Shown: in pieces, positions 1 to 6,226 of the stretch | How the letters are laid out: each line of letters begins with the position of its first letter | Numbering within the stretch: position 1 is the first letter of the stretch | Assembly: GCA_900754515.1 (NCBI GenBank) | Contig: CAAEDD010000080.1 | Location: 1-22,304 of the forward strand | Direction of reading: 5' to 3' | Length of the DNA: 22,304 nucleotides | Origin: an uncultured Oscillospiraceae bacterium | GTDB lineage: Bacteria; Bacillota; Clostridia; Oscillospirales; Oscillospiraceae | Made by a program: the position numbers and the translations under genes | Notes under the pieces: model-generated | Database searches by the model: none | Told to the model about the DNA's origin: nothing | The model's input: the letters and a program-made list of their open reading frames with translations, nothing else

Positions 1-16
1 AGTTACTTTCGTAACT
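1..16. other. short perfect inverted repeat at window edge
   Basis: A 6-bp perfect inverted repeat (AGTTAC / GTAACT) flanks a TTTC loop. It lies about 60 bases beyond the stop codon of the minus-strand symporter gene. It could be part of a terminator or an operator, but the window ends here and no adjoining T-tract can be judged. Confidence 0.3.
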
Positions 17-75
17 GCCCGGGCCGTTTGACGCTATTGATTAATTATGTGAAACCCAAGGGGAATATGACCGCT

Positions 76-1494
76 TCAATTCCAGAAATCGGTGTCTTCC
101 TTCAGCCCGATGGAGGAGGCCTTGAAAACAGGATTGCGGCCTTTACGGCGCTGGGCGCAGTAGTCGCTGAGAGCGGCAAGAGCGGGTTTGGCAAGAATGA
201 TTATCACGGGGATATTTATGATGACCATTACCGCCTGGAAGAGGTCTGCGGTATCCCAGGCCAGCTTGGCATTGAGCAGTGCGCCAAGGAACACGATCAC
301 CGTGGCTATGATGCGGAAGGCCTGCATAAAAGCGGGGGAGGGGCTGCGCTTCAAGATGTATTTAATACAGCCCTCGCAGTAATAGTAATTGCCTATGAGT
401 GTAGTGAAAGCAAAGAGACACATGGATATGGTGATGAACACCGGACCGAAAGAGCCCAGGGACTGGGCCATAGCCTGCTGCACATAGGGAGCGCCCTCCA
501 GCCGGGCTTCGGGCACGATGCCGCTGGACAGGCACATGAGGGCGGTGGCGGTGCAGATGAGCAAGGTATCAATAAACACGGAGAGCATCTGTACGAGGCC
601 CTGCTTTGCCGGATGGGACACATCGGCAGTAGCGGCGGCATTGGGGGCGGAACCCATACCGGCTTCATTGGAGTAGAGGCCCCTCTTCATGCCCTGCATT
701 ACTGCCGAGCCGGCAAAACCGCCGAAGATGGCTTTAAAATCAAAGGCTCCGGCAAAGATATTGGCAAACACACCCGGGATATTGGATATGTTGATAACGA
801 TGACAACCAGGGCGACAAATATATAGATGACACCCATGACAGGTACCAGCACCGCCGTCACGCCGCTCAGACGTTTTGCGCCGCCAAAAATGCACAGGAG
901 GAAAAGCAGGGCCAGGATGCTGCCCACTGCAAGGGGAGTATGGGCACTGTAAAAGCTGTAGCCGGAGAAGGTGGACTGGAGGTTATAGGCGGCAAGCATG
1001 TTGTAGCCCAAGGCGTAGGTGCAGATAAGCACCACAGCAAAGATGATGCCCAGCCAGCGCTGGCCCAGACCGGCTTCAATGTAATAGGAGGGGCCGCCAT
1101 AGCTGCTGCCGTCACGGTCTCTCTTTTTGTATATCTGGGCAAGGGTGGACTCAATGTAAGCGGAAGCGCCGCCCAGCAGAGCCGTCACCCACATCCAGAA
1201 CACGGCGCCATAGCCGCCGAGGCAGATGGCGGAGGATACGCCCACGATATTGCCGGTGCCCACACGGGAAGCGGTGGAGACCATGAGGGCCCCAAAAGAA
1301 GAAACGCTGTTGCTGTTGCTGGGCTTTTCGGACACTACCCGGAGTGATTCACCAAAAAGGCGCAGCTGAATAAACCCTGTCCTGGCCGTGAAATACAGTC
1401 CGGCAAAGATCAGGAAAAGCGGGACCCAGGGGTTATACAGAAAGCCGCTGACCGAGTTGATGCTGCTGCTGATCATGTCAAGAAATATGTGCAT
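76..1494 (-). CDS. sodium:alanine symporter family (AGCS) transporter
   Basis: This is a 472-residue polytopic membrane protein of the AGCS family, which couples uptake of alanine, glycine or related amino acids to Na+ (or H+). The length fits the family (about 440-480). The family-defining segment GTGNIVGV is at residues 79-86, followed by the GAVFWMWVTALLG stretch. A second hallmark, NEAGMGSAPNAAATA, lies past mid-protein, with many hydrophobic helices throughout. The ATG at 1492-1494 is preceded by GGGAG about 8 bases upstream, and a good sigma-A promoter lies just beyond. It appears to be transcribed alone, away from the surface-protein cluster. The exact amino acid and coupling ion cannot be read from sequence. 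A long open frame on the opposite strand is a shadow of this GC-rich gene. Confidence 0.95.
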   Translation of the reverse strand: MHIFLDMISSSINSVSGFLYNPWVPLFLIFAGLYFTARTGFIQLRLFGESLRVVSEKPSNSNSVSSFGALMVSTASRVGTGNIVGVSSAICLGGYGAVFWMWVTALLGGASAYIESTLAQIYKKRDRDGSSYGGPSYYIEAGLGQRWLGIIFAVVLICTYALGYNMLAAYNLQSTFSGYSFYSAHTPLAVGSILALLFLLCIFGGAKRLSGVTAVLVPVMGVIYIFVALVVIVINISNIPGVFANIFAGAFDFKAIFGGFAGSAVMQGMKRGLYSNEAGMGSAPNAAATADVSHPAKQGLVQMLSVFIDTLLICTATALMCLSSGIVPEARLEGAPYVQQAMAQSLGSFGPVFITISMCLFAFTTLIGNYYYCEGCIKYILKRSPSPAFMQAFRIIATVIVFLGALLNAKLAWDTADLFQAVMVIINIPVIIILAKPALAALSDYCAQRRKGRNPVFKASSIGLKEDTDFWN

Positions 1495-1526
1495 AATGAA
1501 TTCTCCCGGATGTTAAAATCTAAACT

Positions 1527-1555
1527 ATTTTACTTAATTATCAGAGCAGGTGCAA
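1527..1555 (-). promoter_or_regulatory. sigma-A promoter for the AGCS symporter gene
   Basis: Read on the minus strand, TTGCAC and TAAAAT are separated by exactly 17 bases in an AT-rich stretch. The -10 element is about 32 bases upstream of the ATG. No operator-like dyad or riboswitch is obvious in the short leader. Confidence 0.6.
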
Positions 1556-1647
1556 GCAGAAATTAAAATAAACATAAAAAAGGGCAAAAGTATGGGGAAG
1601 CGGAACGCCCGGACACAGGAGCTATAGGCGCGGCGGGGCGAAATGCG

Positions 1648-1702
1648 CATATAATAGCTTGCCGTGCCCCGGCAGACTGCACTGATCGCAGCTGCCTCGG
1701 GG
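1648..1702 (+). promoter_or_regulatory. possible -10 element and leader hairpin before the holin gene
   Basis: CATATAATA at 1648-1656 contains a perfect TATAAT and also fits the -10 form CATAnnnTA used by mother-cell sigma factors. No convincing -35 for sigma-A, sigma-E or sigma-K lies at the right distance. It is followed by an imperfect stem (CCCCGGCAG 1667-1675 with CTGC/CGGGG 1692-1702, 2-base bulge) that would sit in the mRNA leader. Which sigma factor uses it is undecided. Confidence 0.3.
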
Positions 1703-1727
1703 ACGACTAAGGCGAAAGGAGAAGGTT

Positions 1728-1931
1728 ATGAAGCTGCCTGACAAACTGTACAATACCCTCAAATGGATTGTGATGATCGCCATCCCGGCCATGGCTACCG
1801 CCTATGTGGCGCTGGCACCCCTGTGGACTTTGCCGGAACCGGAGAAAATAAGTGTGACGGCCAACATCGTCTGCGCGCTGCTGGGTACTCTGCTGGGAAT
1901 TTCCACGGCTGCCAGCCGGGGCGAGAAGTAG
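1728..1931 (+). CDS. small holin-like membrane protein (r1t/LLH-type)
   Basis: This 67-residue protein has two predicted membrane segments (about residues 13-33 and 44-60), a short amphipathic N-terminus and a charged tail RGEK. It resembles small phage holins of the r1t type, which typically begin MKL..K.Y..LKW and end LLGISTA. Holins form membrane lesions that release endolysin; in some clostridia they instead export toxins. AAGGAG lies 6 bases before the ATG. No endolysin, tail or other phage gene is next to it. The next gene is 109 bases downstream, and a sigma-K-like promoter lies between them. It may be a prophage relic or a domesticated holin serving lysis or non-classical export. The family call is fairly secure; the role is not. 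Confidence 0.75.
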   Translation: MKLPDKLYNTLKWIVMIAIPAMATAYVALAPLWTLPEPEKISVTANIVCALLGTLLGISTAASRGEK

Positions 1932-1969
1932 GCGGGAATTTAAACCGCAGGCCGGATAAGGGGCGGCGA

Positions 1970-1997
1970 ACCCAAAGCGGCCATGGGGCATAATATA
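1970..1997 (+). promoter_or_regulatory. sigma-K-like promoter before the 99-residue gene
   Basis: AC at 1970-1971, a 17-base gap, then CATAATATA at 1989-1997 matches the Bacillus sigma-K consensus (AC-17-CATAnnnTA) at every specified position. It lies 44 bases before the start codon of the following gene. A TATAAT at 2018-2023 is too close to the ribosome-binding site (AAGGAG, 2024-2029) to serve as its promoter. The motif is short, so a chance match is possible. Confidence 0.45.
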
Positions 1998-2040
1998 TGG
2001 TGAGCGAAAGCTTAATGTATAATAAGGAGATTACCAAATT

Positions 2041-2340
2041 ATGGGAATGCCGGTCATTACTCCCAGTACGACCACGAGAGCTCAGGCCGTTACGGACATT
2101 ATTCAGTCCGTCGCGCTGGAAGAAACAGCTCTTTCTCATATACTGAATGCAGAAGGAGAAAAGATACAGAAGATGGTGGCAATGGCAGATGTGACGCCGG
2201 AGCAACTGCTGGCGACCAACAAGTCGGTGGAGTCGATGGTGAATGCCGTGGCAAGGCTGGAAATGATTCTTCAATCCAAGCTGTCCGCCCTCGGCAACTG
2301 TCTCTGCCAGGAGGATGAGGCGCAGCTGCCCACCGAATAA
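2041..2340 (+). CDS. stand-alone ALSHIL-N-EGEK domain protein (putative surface/coat)
   Basis: I do not recognise a named family. The 99-residue protein has a Thr/Pro-rich start and then one all-helical-looking domain (about residues 13-89) containing SVALEETALSHILNAEGEK and KSVESMVNAVARLE, and it ends in a CLC pair. The same domain forms the C-terminus of the large protein encoded at 2526-3791: 44 of 77 positions are identical without gaps by hand count, including both cysteines. From memory, similar motifs occur in Firmicute proteins near collagen-like or spore-surface proteins. There is no signal peptide or membrane segment. AAGGAG lies 11 bases before the ATG, a sigma-K-like promoter is upstream, and a strong terminator follows, so it is probably a single-gene transcript. 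It may be a self-assembling or anchoring subunit; this is inference. Confidence 0.8.
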   Translation: MGMPVITPSTTTRAQAVTDIIQSVALEETALSHILNAEGEKIQKMVAMADVTPEQLLATNKSVESMVNAVARLEMILQSKLSALGNCLCQEDEAQLPTE

Positions 2341-2362
2341 TTAGCAGAATACAAGATTTATG

Positions 2363-2392
2363 GGCCGGGGCTCTTATGAGCCCCGGCCTTTT
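2363..2392 (+). terminator. intrinsic terminator after the 99-residue gene
   Basis: A perfect 11-bp GC-rich stem (GGCCGGGGCTC / GAGCCCCGGCC) with loop TTAT is followed by TTTT. It begins 22 bases after the stop codon and separates this gene from the choice-of-anchor gene. Confidence 0.85.
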
Positions 2393-2525
2393 GCAGCCGA
2401 AAATTGCGGCAGGGCGAGGCAAGGGGCCGAGCTTCACACAGGCTTCAGGGGCAAGACCACCTCCGGGCGCATAGAATGGGCTGCACCCAAGATAAACCTA
2501 AATTCTCAGTTAAGGAGGAATTGAA

Positions 2526-3791
2526 ATGGCATTTAATTTTGGCCCGGCCAATGAATATAACGTATTCATTTTCGGCGATATGAGCATGAGCAATACCGAT
2601 GCCGAAGGCCGGGTTGCCGTAGGGGGCAATGCGTCATTGAGCAACTACGGCGTTGGGGCGGGGATCTCCCCTCTGCCTCCGGCGGGCATTGACCCGTCCT
2701 TTGTTATCGGAGGGAACGTCAATGTTTCCGCCGGCTCCAACGCCAGCGGCAACACTGTTATAAGCCCCAGCAGCACCATGATAAGCTATACCATGGGAAA
2801 TCCCAACGGTATGTTGGTCACCGGTACGCCTATAGATTTTCAGGAGACGGAGAGATATCTGAAATGCGCCTCCGCTTTCTGGGGCGGCCTGGAGTCAAAC
2901 GGTTCCGGTGAAGTCATATTCAACCAACTGAACCTGACGGGCACCGATGAAGGCTTTAATGTGTTCAGCTTTGACGGCGGGAATATTTATGGCAGCGGGC
3001 TGTCCCTGAGCCAGCTCAACGGCATAAATATAATTGCCCCTGCATCATCTACTATTCTGATAAATGTTGCCGGTGCCAATATCCTGTACGGAAGCTATCA
3101 GATATTCCGCAACGGCACCGCCGCTACCAGAGAAAATGCCCGGAAGATATTGTGGAATTTCCCGGAAGCACTGACCTGGTCAAACAGTACCACTGCGATC
3201 TACGGCTCCGTGCTGGCCCCCTTTGCCGCGGCCAACACCACCTTCAGCCAGATCAACGGAAACATCGTCTTTGACAGCTACACCGGGAATGCAGAGAGCC
3301 ACAACGAACTCTTTGATGGTGAGCTGCCGGAGCCTGTCTCCTGCTTTTTGACCACCAGCTCAACCACTTCCAGCACTACCACAAGCACTACAACAACTAC
3401 CAGCACTACAAGCACCACCACAAGCACTACAACAACCACCAGCACTACGACTACCACAAGCACTACAAGTACTACCACCAGTACTACGACAACTACCAGC
3501 ACTACCAGTACCACCAGCACTACTACGGCTGCTCCGGGCAGCCGGAGCCAGGCCATTTCGGATCTTTTTGAGTCCGTGGCTTTGCAGCAGGCGGCCCTGT
3601 CCCATATCCTCAATGGGGAGGGGGAGAAGCTGCAAAAGCTCCTCTCTTTTGAAGATGTGACTTATGAGACGGTGCTTAAAGCCAACAGATCCGTGGAGTC
3701 CATGGTAAACTCGGTGGCTGAGCTGGAGACAATTTTGAAGATGAAACTGGAGCTGTTCGAAGGCTGCATCTGCCCCGACAGCAGCAAGTAA
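2526..3791 (+). CDS. choice-of-anchor A surface protein with Ser/Thr tract
   Basis: This 421-residue protein has three parts. Residues ~6-270 form a choice-of-anchor A domain (NVFIFGDMSMSN, DAEGRVAVGGNASLSNY, IYGSVLAPFA), a beta-rich domain usually found in exported surface proteins. Residues 276-334 are 59 consecutive Ser or Thr residues, a likely O-glycosylated stalk. Residues ~339-417 are the helical domain shared with the 99-residue neighbour, including the terminal CIC pair. Unusually there is no signal peptide, no LPXTG motif and no membrane anchor. AAGGAGG lies 7 bases before the ATG, and no upstream ATG would add a leader. A glycosyltransferase gene follows. Lack of a leader fits assembly onto the forespore surface from the mother cell, or holin-type export; neither is shown. 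It might instead be a phage-derived fibre. Confidence 0.85.
   Translation: MAFNFGPANEYNVFIFGDMSMSNTDAEGRVAVGGNASLSNYGVGAGISPLPPAGIDPSFVIGGNVNVSAGSNASGNTVISPSSTMISYTMGNPNGMLVTGTPIDFQETERYLKCASAFWGGLESNGSGEVIFNQLNLTGTDEGFNVFSFDGGNIYGSGLSLSQLNGINIIAPASSTILINVAGANILYGSYQIFRNGTAATRENARKILWNFPEALTWSNSTTAIYGSVLAPFAAANTTFSQINGNIVFDSYTGNAESHNELFDGELPEPVSCFLTTSSTTSSTTTSTTTTTSTTSTTTSTTTTTSTTTTTSTTSTTTSTTTTTSTTSTTSTTTAAPGSRSQAISDLFESVALQQAALSHILNGEGEKLQKLLSFEDVTYETVLKANRSVESMVNSVAELETILKMKLELFEGCICPDSSK
3351..3527 (+). repeat. degenerate ACN/AGY codon repeat (Ser/Thr stalk)
   Basis: This stretch consists almost wholly of Thr (ACN) and Ser (AGC/AGT, with TCA/TCC) codons arranged in short blocks of one Ser and two to five Thr. 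The period is irregular and codons vary, so it is not a simple microsatellite. Even so, it could change length by recombination between similar blocks. Confidence 0.9.
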
Positions 3792-3793
3792 AT

Positions 3794-3825
3794 TTTTGGC
3801 GCAGCAGTACCCTGCTGCGCCAAAA
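3794..3825. other. perfect 14-bp intercistronic hairpin
   Basis: TTTTGGCGCAGCAG pairs perfectly with CTGCTGCGCCAAAA around a TACC loop. It sits 2 bases after the stop codon of the surface protein and 30 bases before the glycosyltransferase start. No T-run follows on the plus strand. It may protect the upstream mRNA or partly attenuate reading into the glycosyltransferase rather than terminate fully. Confidence 0.7.
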
Positions 3826-3855
3826 CCCTGAATCAAAAAGCCGGAGGTATGAATC

Positions 3856-5139
3856 GTGAAGGTTGCCGTTTTGACTATGTTCTCCGGACTGTCGAGCACC
3901 TATTCACTGGTAAACGTCGTGGCAGATCAGCTGAAGATGCTGCTGCAATACGGCGCGGAGGTAAAGATGCTGGTGTGCGAACACTGCCCGGACGAAGAAC
4001 GGAGGGGGATATTCAAAGATGAGAGAATCCAATGGGTAAAGATAACCAACACCCTTAACGGCAACAGGATAATCTGGCATGATTACTCCTTGCCCGACGG
4101 GGAAGTACACGAGACTTTTTTTCAGGAGGCCAGGCATATTGCCCAGGATCTGGTAAAACACCTTAGAGATGTGGATGTCTGCATAATGCATGATATATTA
4201 TACCAGGGCTGGCATCTGATACACAATGTGGCAGTGAGAATGGCACAGAAAGAACTGGGGAATGTGCGCTTTCTGGCTTTTACCCATTCCCTGCCGGTCA
4301 ACCGGCCCAGAGAGATTAAATATCCTTTCTCCGCCAGGTTTACCGGCATGCCAAATACCAAGTTCGTTTATCCCACTTATTCAGGGATATCCGCTCTGGC
4401 AAAACAATACGACGTGCCGGAGGGGAAATGCGCCGTGGTGTATAACACCCTGCCTCTGTTGGAGACTCTGAGCCCGGATGTGGGGAAGGTGGCAGAGCAT
4501 ATTGATCTGCTTGGCGCCGATATACTGGCTGTATATCCCGGCAGGCTCAGTCCGGGAAAGAGATTTGAAAAGGCTGCGGCTCTGGCTGGCGCAATAAAAA
4601 GCGGGGAGGAGAAAAACGTAAAACTGGTATTCTGTGATTTCCCCAGCGCCGATATCCCGCCCGGAATATACAAAGCCATGATACGCATGGAAGGGAAAAA
4701 ATATGGGCTTGACGCTGAGGATATCCTGTTTACCAGCGATGTGGGCTATCCGGATGGATTCCCGAGGCAGGGTGTGCTGGAGCTTTTTCAGCTGTCAAAT
4801 CTTTTTATCTGTCCTTCATATTCCGAGTCCTTTGGACTGACGGTGCTGGAGGCCGGCAGCAGGGGGAATTTCCTGGTGCTCAATGAGGCTGTGCCTGCTC
4901 TCAAAGAACTGGGAGAGGCGCTGGGGGCTTACTTCATGCGCTGGGATGCGAGAAATTTCGGATATGACACCAGGGAGAAATATGAACCCTCGGAGAGGGC
5001 TTACTACGAGGAGCATGGGAAAAAGATAGTGGAGCTGATGAGAGAGGATCGCAGTCTCAATTCATCCACCGTTATCAGAAACAAATACAATTGTGAGTGG
5101 ATATTGAAAAATCAGCTGGCGCCGCTGCTTGAGGGCTGA
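3856..5139 (+). CDS. GT4-type (GT-B fold) glycosyltransferase
   Basis: This 427-residue retaining glycosyltransferase resembles family GT4. Its C-terminal half carries VYPGRLSPGKRFEKA (residues 226-240), where the Arg and Lys normally bind the nucleotide-sugar diphosphate. It also has the E-x7-E motif ESFGLTVLE (Glu324 and Glu332). The N-terminal half (MKVAVLTMFSG, later FTHSLPVNRP) fits the acceptor-side Rossmann domain. It has no membrane segment, so it should be cytosolic. The start is GTG at 3856, chosen because GGAGG lies 8 bases upstream and the family N-terminus begins there; an ATG at 3849 is out of frame. It lies 64 bases after the Ser/Thr-rich surface protein, which is its likely substrate by position. 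Donor sugar and acceptor are unknown. Confidence 0.9.
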   Translation: MKVAVLTMFSGLSSTYSLVNVVADQLKMLLQYGAEVKMLVCEHCPDEERRGIFKDERIQWVKITNTLNGNRIIWHDYSLPDGEVHETFFQEARHIAQDLVKHLRDVDVCIMHDILYQGWHLIHNVAVRMAQKELGNVRFLAFTHSLPVNRPREIKYPFSARFTGMPNTKFVYPTYSGISALAKQYDVPEGKCAVVYNTLPLLETLSPDVGKVAEHIDLLGADILAVYPGRLSPGKRFEKAAALAGAIKSGEEKNVKLVFCDFPSADIPPGIYKAMIRMEGKKYGLDAEDILFTSDVGYPDGFPRQGVLELFQLSNLFICPSYSESFGLTVLEAGSRGNFLVLNEAVPALKELGEALGAYFMRWDARNFGYDTREKYEPSERAYYEEHGKKIVELMREDRSLNSSTVIRNKYNCEWILKNQLAPLLEG

Positions 5140-5167
5140 AAAGATACGGGGCAAAAACCGGGGCTTT

Positions 5168-5389
5168 TCAATATTCTGTAGGTATCTCGGTTTCGTCGAT
5201 ATTGTAGAGCCGGCGGAACTCTTCCAGGTCGCCAATGTTGCGGATGAGCATGACCTCGCTGAATTTCCCGGTGTTCTTGTCCCGAAAGCCCGCCACTCTC
5301 TCCCCGGTGCAAATGCCGCGGCGGATTACCGGCCGAAGCTTTTCCCGGTCATAACTGCGATTCTCCTGCTTTTTCCAGGAAAAAAACAT
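5168..5389 (-). CDS. small conserved hypothetical protein, 73 residues
   Basis: The product is a short, highly charged protein beginning MFFSWKKQ and containing ICTGERVAGFRDKNTGKF, followed by EVMLIRN and an acidic C-terminus (IDETEIPTEY). From memory, small proteins with this ICTGE-AGF-TGKF-EVMLIR pattern are widespread in gut Clostridia, where some database entries carry an unsupported dehydrogenase label. No catalytic motif, signal peptide or membrane segment is visible. GGGAGG lies 7 bases before the ATG, which supports real translation. It converges with the glycosyltransferase gene, 28 bases between stops. Function unknown. Confidence 0.75.
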   Translation of the reverse strand: MFFSWKKQENRSYDREKLRPVIRRGICTGERVAGFRDKNTGKFSEVMLIRNIGDLEEFRRLYNIDETEIPTEY

Positions 5390-5675
5390 GTTGCTGCCTC
5401 CCTTGCGTGATAGATGAAAAATGCTTACTTTTTGCTGGGTAAAAACGTCATTGCAACACCGACGAAGCCAATGTGCAGTTCAATGCCATTTTTCCCCGTT
5501 CCAGTCGATGGCGAAGGGTGGGGGATTCACGGCAAAAAGCACATATCAGAGCACGAATAAAAAGACAAGGACGGAAAAGCGTTATCCGCCCCAGCTCGTT
5601 TAATGTCTACCTTTTCGGTGTATCCGTGTTGGCATCCGTTGGCAGAGCACATGCAGCAGCTCCTATCAAAGAAAA
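5390..5675. other. non-coding stretch, no gene recognised
   Basis: Between the small hypothetical gene and the hairpin units I find no frame with both a plausible ribosome-binding site and a recognisable product. The short frames here, on both strands, have Arg/Ser-rich composition typical of chance translations. The part nearest 5390-5412 contains the ribosome-binding site of the minus-strand gene. Confidence 0.5.
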
Positions 5676-5897
5676 CCAAATCAAATCCCGGCGTCAGCGG
5701 GTTCGATTTGGAGAGGAGCCGCGACAGAATGAATGAGCGGTGACTTTTACAAAAAAGTCGCCGCGAACGATATGGAGTCCGCCAATCCTGAGTCAAAACA
5801 CCAAACCGCAACCCAGCCTAGGCGGTTGCGGTTTGGAAAGGAGGAGCAAGGGAGCGGGCGGATGACGTCTTTTTTGCAGCAGGCAGAAAAAGACGTC
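5676..5897. repeat. two tandem imperfect double-hairpin units
   Basis: Unit A has a hairpin (CCAAATC 5676-5682 with GATTTGG 5705-5711, inner CCCG/CGGG), then GAGGAGC (5713-5719), then a second hairpin (5737-5748 with 5753-5764, one G-T pair). Unit B repeats the order: a perfect 13-bp hairpin (CCAAACCGCAACC 5801-5813 with 5824-5836), then GAGGAGC (5841-5847), then GACGTCTTTTT 5864-5874 pairing with 5887-5897. Both units place a CCAAA-type hairpin, GAGGAGC, ATGA and a GAC-T-rich hairpin in the same order. This suggests a diverged duplication of a structured intergenic element. Confidence 0.6.
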
Positions 5898-5924
5898 GGA
5901 GCAAAGCGGACTTTGCTCCGACGT
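5887..5924 (-). terminator. terminator of tRNA-Pro
   Basis: Read on the minus strand, a perfect 14-bp stem (ACGTCGGAGCAAAG with CTTTGCTCCGACGT, loop TCCG) is followed by TCTTTTT. It starts at the last base of the tRNA CCA end. Bases 5893-5897 also belong to the competing hairpin 5864-5897, so the two structures are mutually exclusive. Confidence 0.85.
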
Positions 5925-5999
5925 GGTCCGAGTGGAGGGACTTGAACCCCCGGCATCGTGGTCCCAAACCACGCGCGCTACCAACTGCGCTACACCCGG
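5924..5999 (-). tRNA. tRNA-Pro (anticodon TGG)
   Basis: On the minus strand the sequence folds as a complete cloverleaf. The acceptor is CCGGGTG with CACTCGG (one G-T pair). The D-arm is GCGC-AGTTGGTA-GCGC. The anticodon stem CGTGG/CCACG encloses loop TTTGGGA, giving anticodon TGG. The T-arm is GGGGG-TTCAAGT-CCCTC, followed by discriminator A and an encoded CCA. The total of 76 bases is standard. This isoacceptor reads CCN proline codons. Its 3' end abuts a terminator and the duplicated hairpin units, a type of site often used for integration, but no integrase is present. Confidence 0.95.
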
Positions 6000-6177
6000 A
6001 AATGCTTATAAATCTTTTTTCGCCTGCATTCCGTGAAAAAATTCTTAATTTTTATTAAGGAAATTTAAGGATGACAAAGCCGCGAAAACCAGGGCAACGC
6101 CCTGAAAATAATGGCTTTAAGTCCTGAGGCGAGAGCTATTATACAACAAAATTAATAGTAAAGCAAGTCATTTTTCA

Positions 6178-6206
6178 TTGATGTTTTTCACGGCTTGTGG
6201 TATGCT
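6178..6206 (+). promoter_or_regulatory. sigma-A promoter of the trmB operon
   Basis: TTGATG and TATGCT are separated by 17 bases, with the -10 element 20 bases before the trmB ATG. The stretch 6001-6177 upstream holds an AT-rich palindrome (CTTAAT/ATTAAG near 6042-6057) and a small perfect hairpin, CAGGGC-AAC-GCCCTG (6090-6104), but no gene. Confidence 0.6.
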
Positions 6207-6226
6207 GAAAAAAGGAGCGTGATCCG

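Noticed and set aside
28..1347. 439-residue open frame on the plus strand opposite the symporter
   Set aside because: It is antisense to a clear AGCS gene, has Gly/His-rich chance composition, and no ribosome-binding site or family motif.
2470..2478. Sigma-K-type -10 (CATAGAATG) before the choice-of-anchor gene
   Set aside because: One mismatch in the -10 element and no AC element at 17 bases upstream; too weak to list.
3351..3527. CRISPR array
   Set aside because: The repeat is three-base codon periodicity inside a coding frame, with no constant repeat-spacer structure.
3278..3613. Minus-strand frame with long Val/Leu repeats
   Set aside because: It is merely the reverse reading of the Ser/Thr codon repeat.
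1728..5139. Prophage
   Set aside because: Only the small holin is phage-like; there are no capsid, tail, terminase, integrase or lysin genes.
5527..5811. 94-residue minus-strand frame across the hairpin units
   Set aside because: It runs through two inverted repeats, has no ribosome-binding site, and has the Arg/Ser/Cys-rich composition of chance translation.
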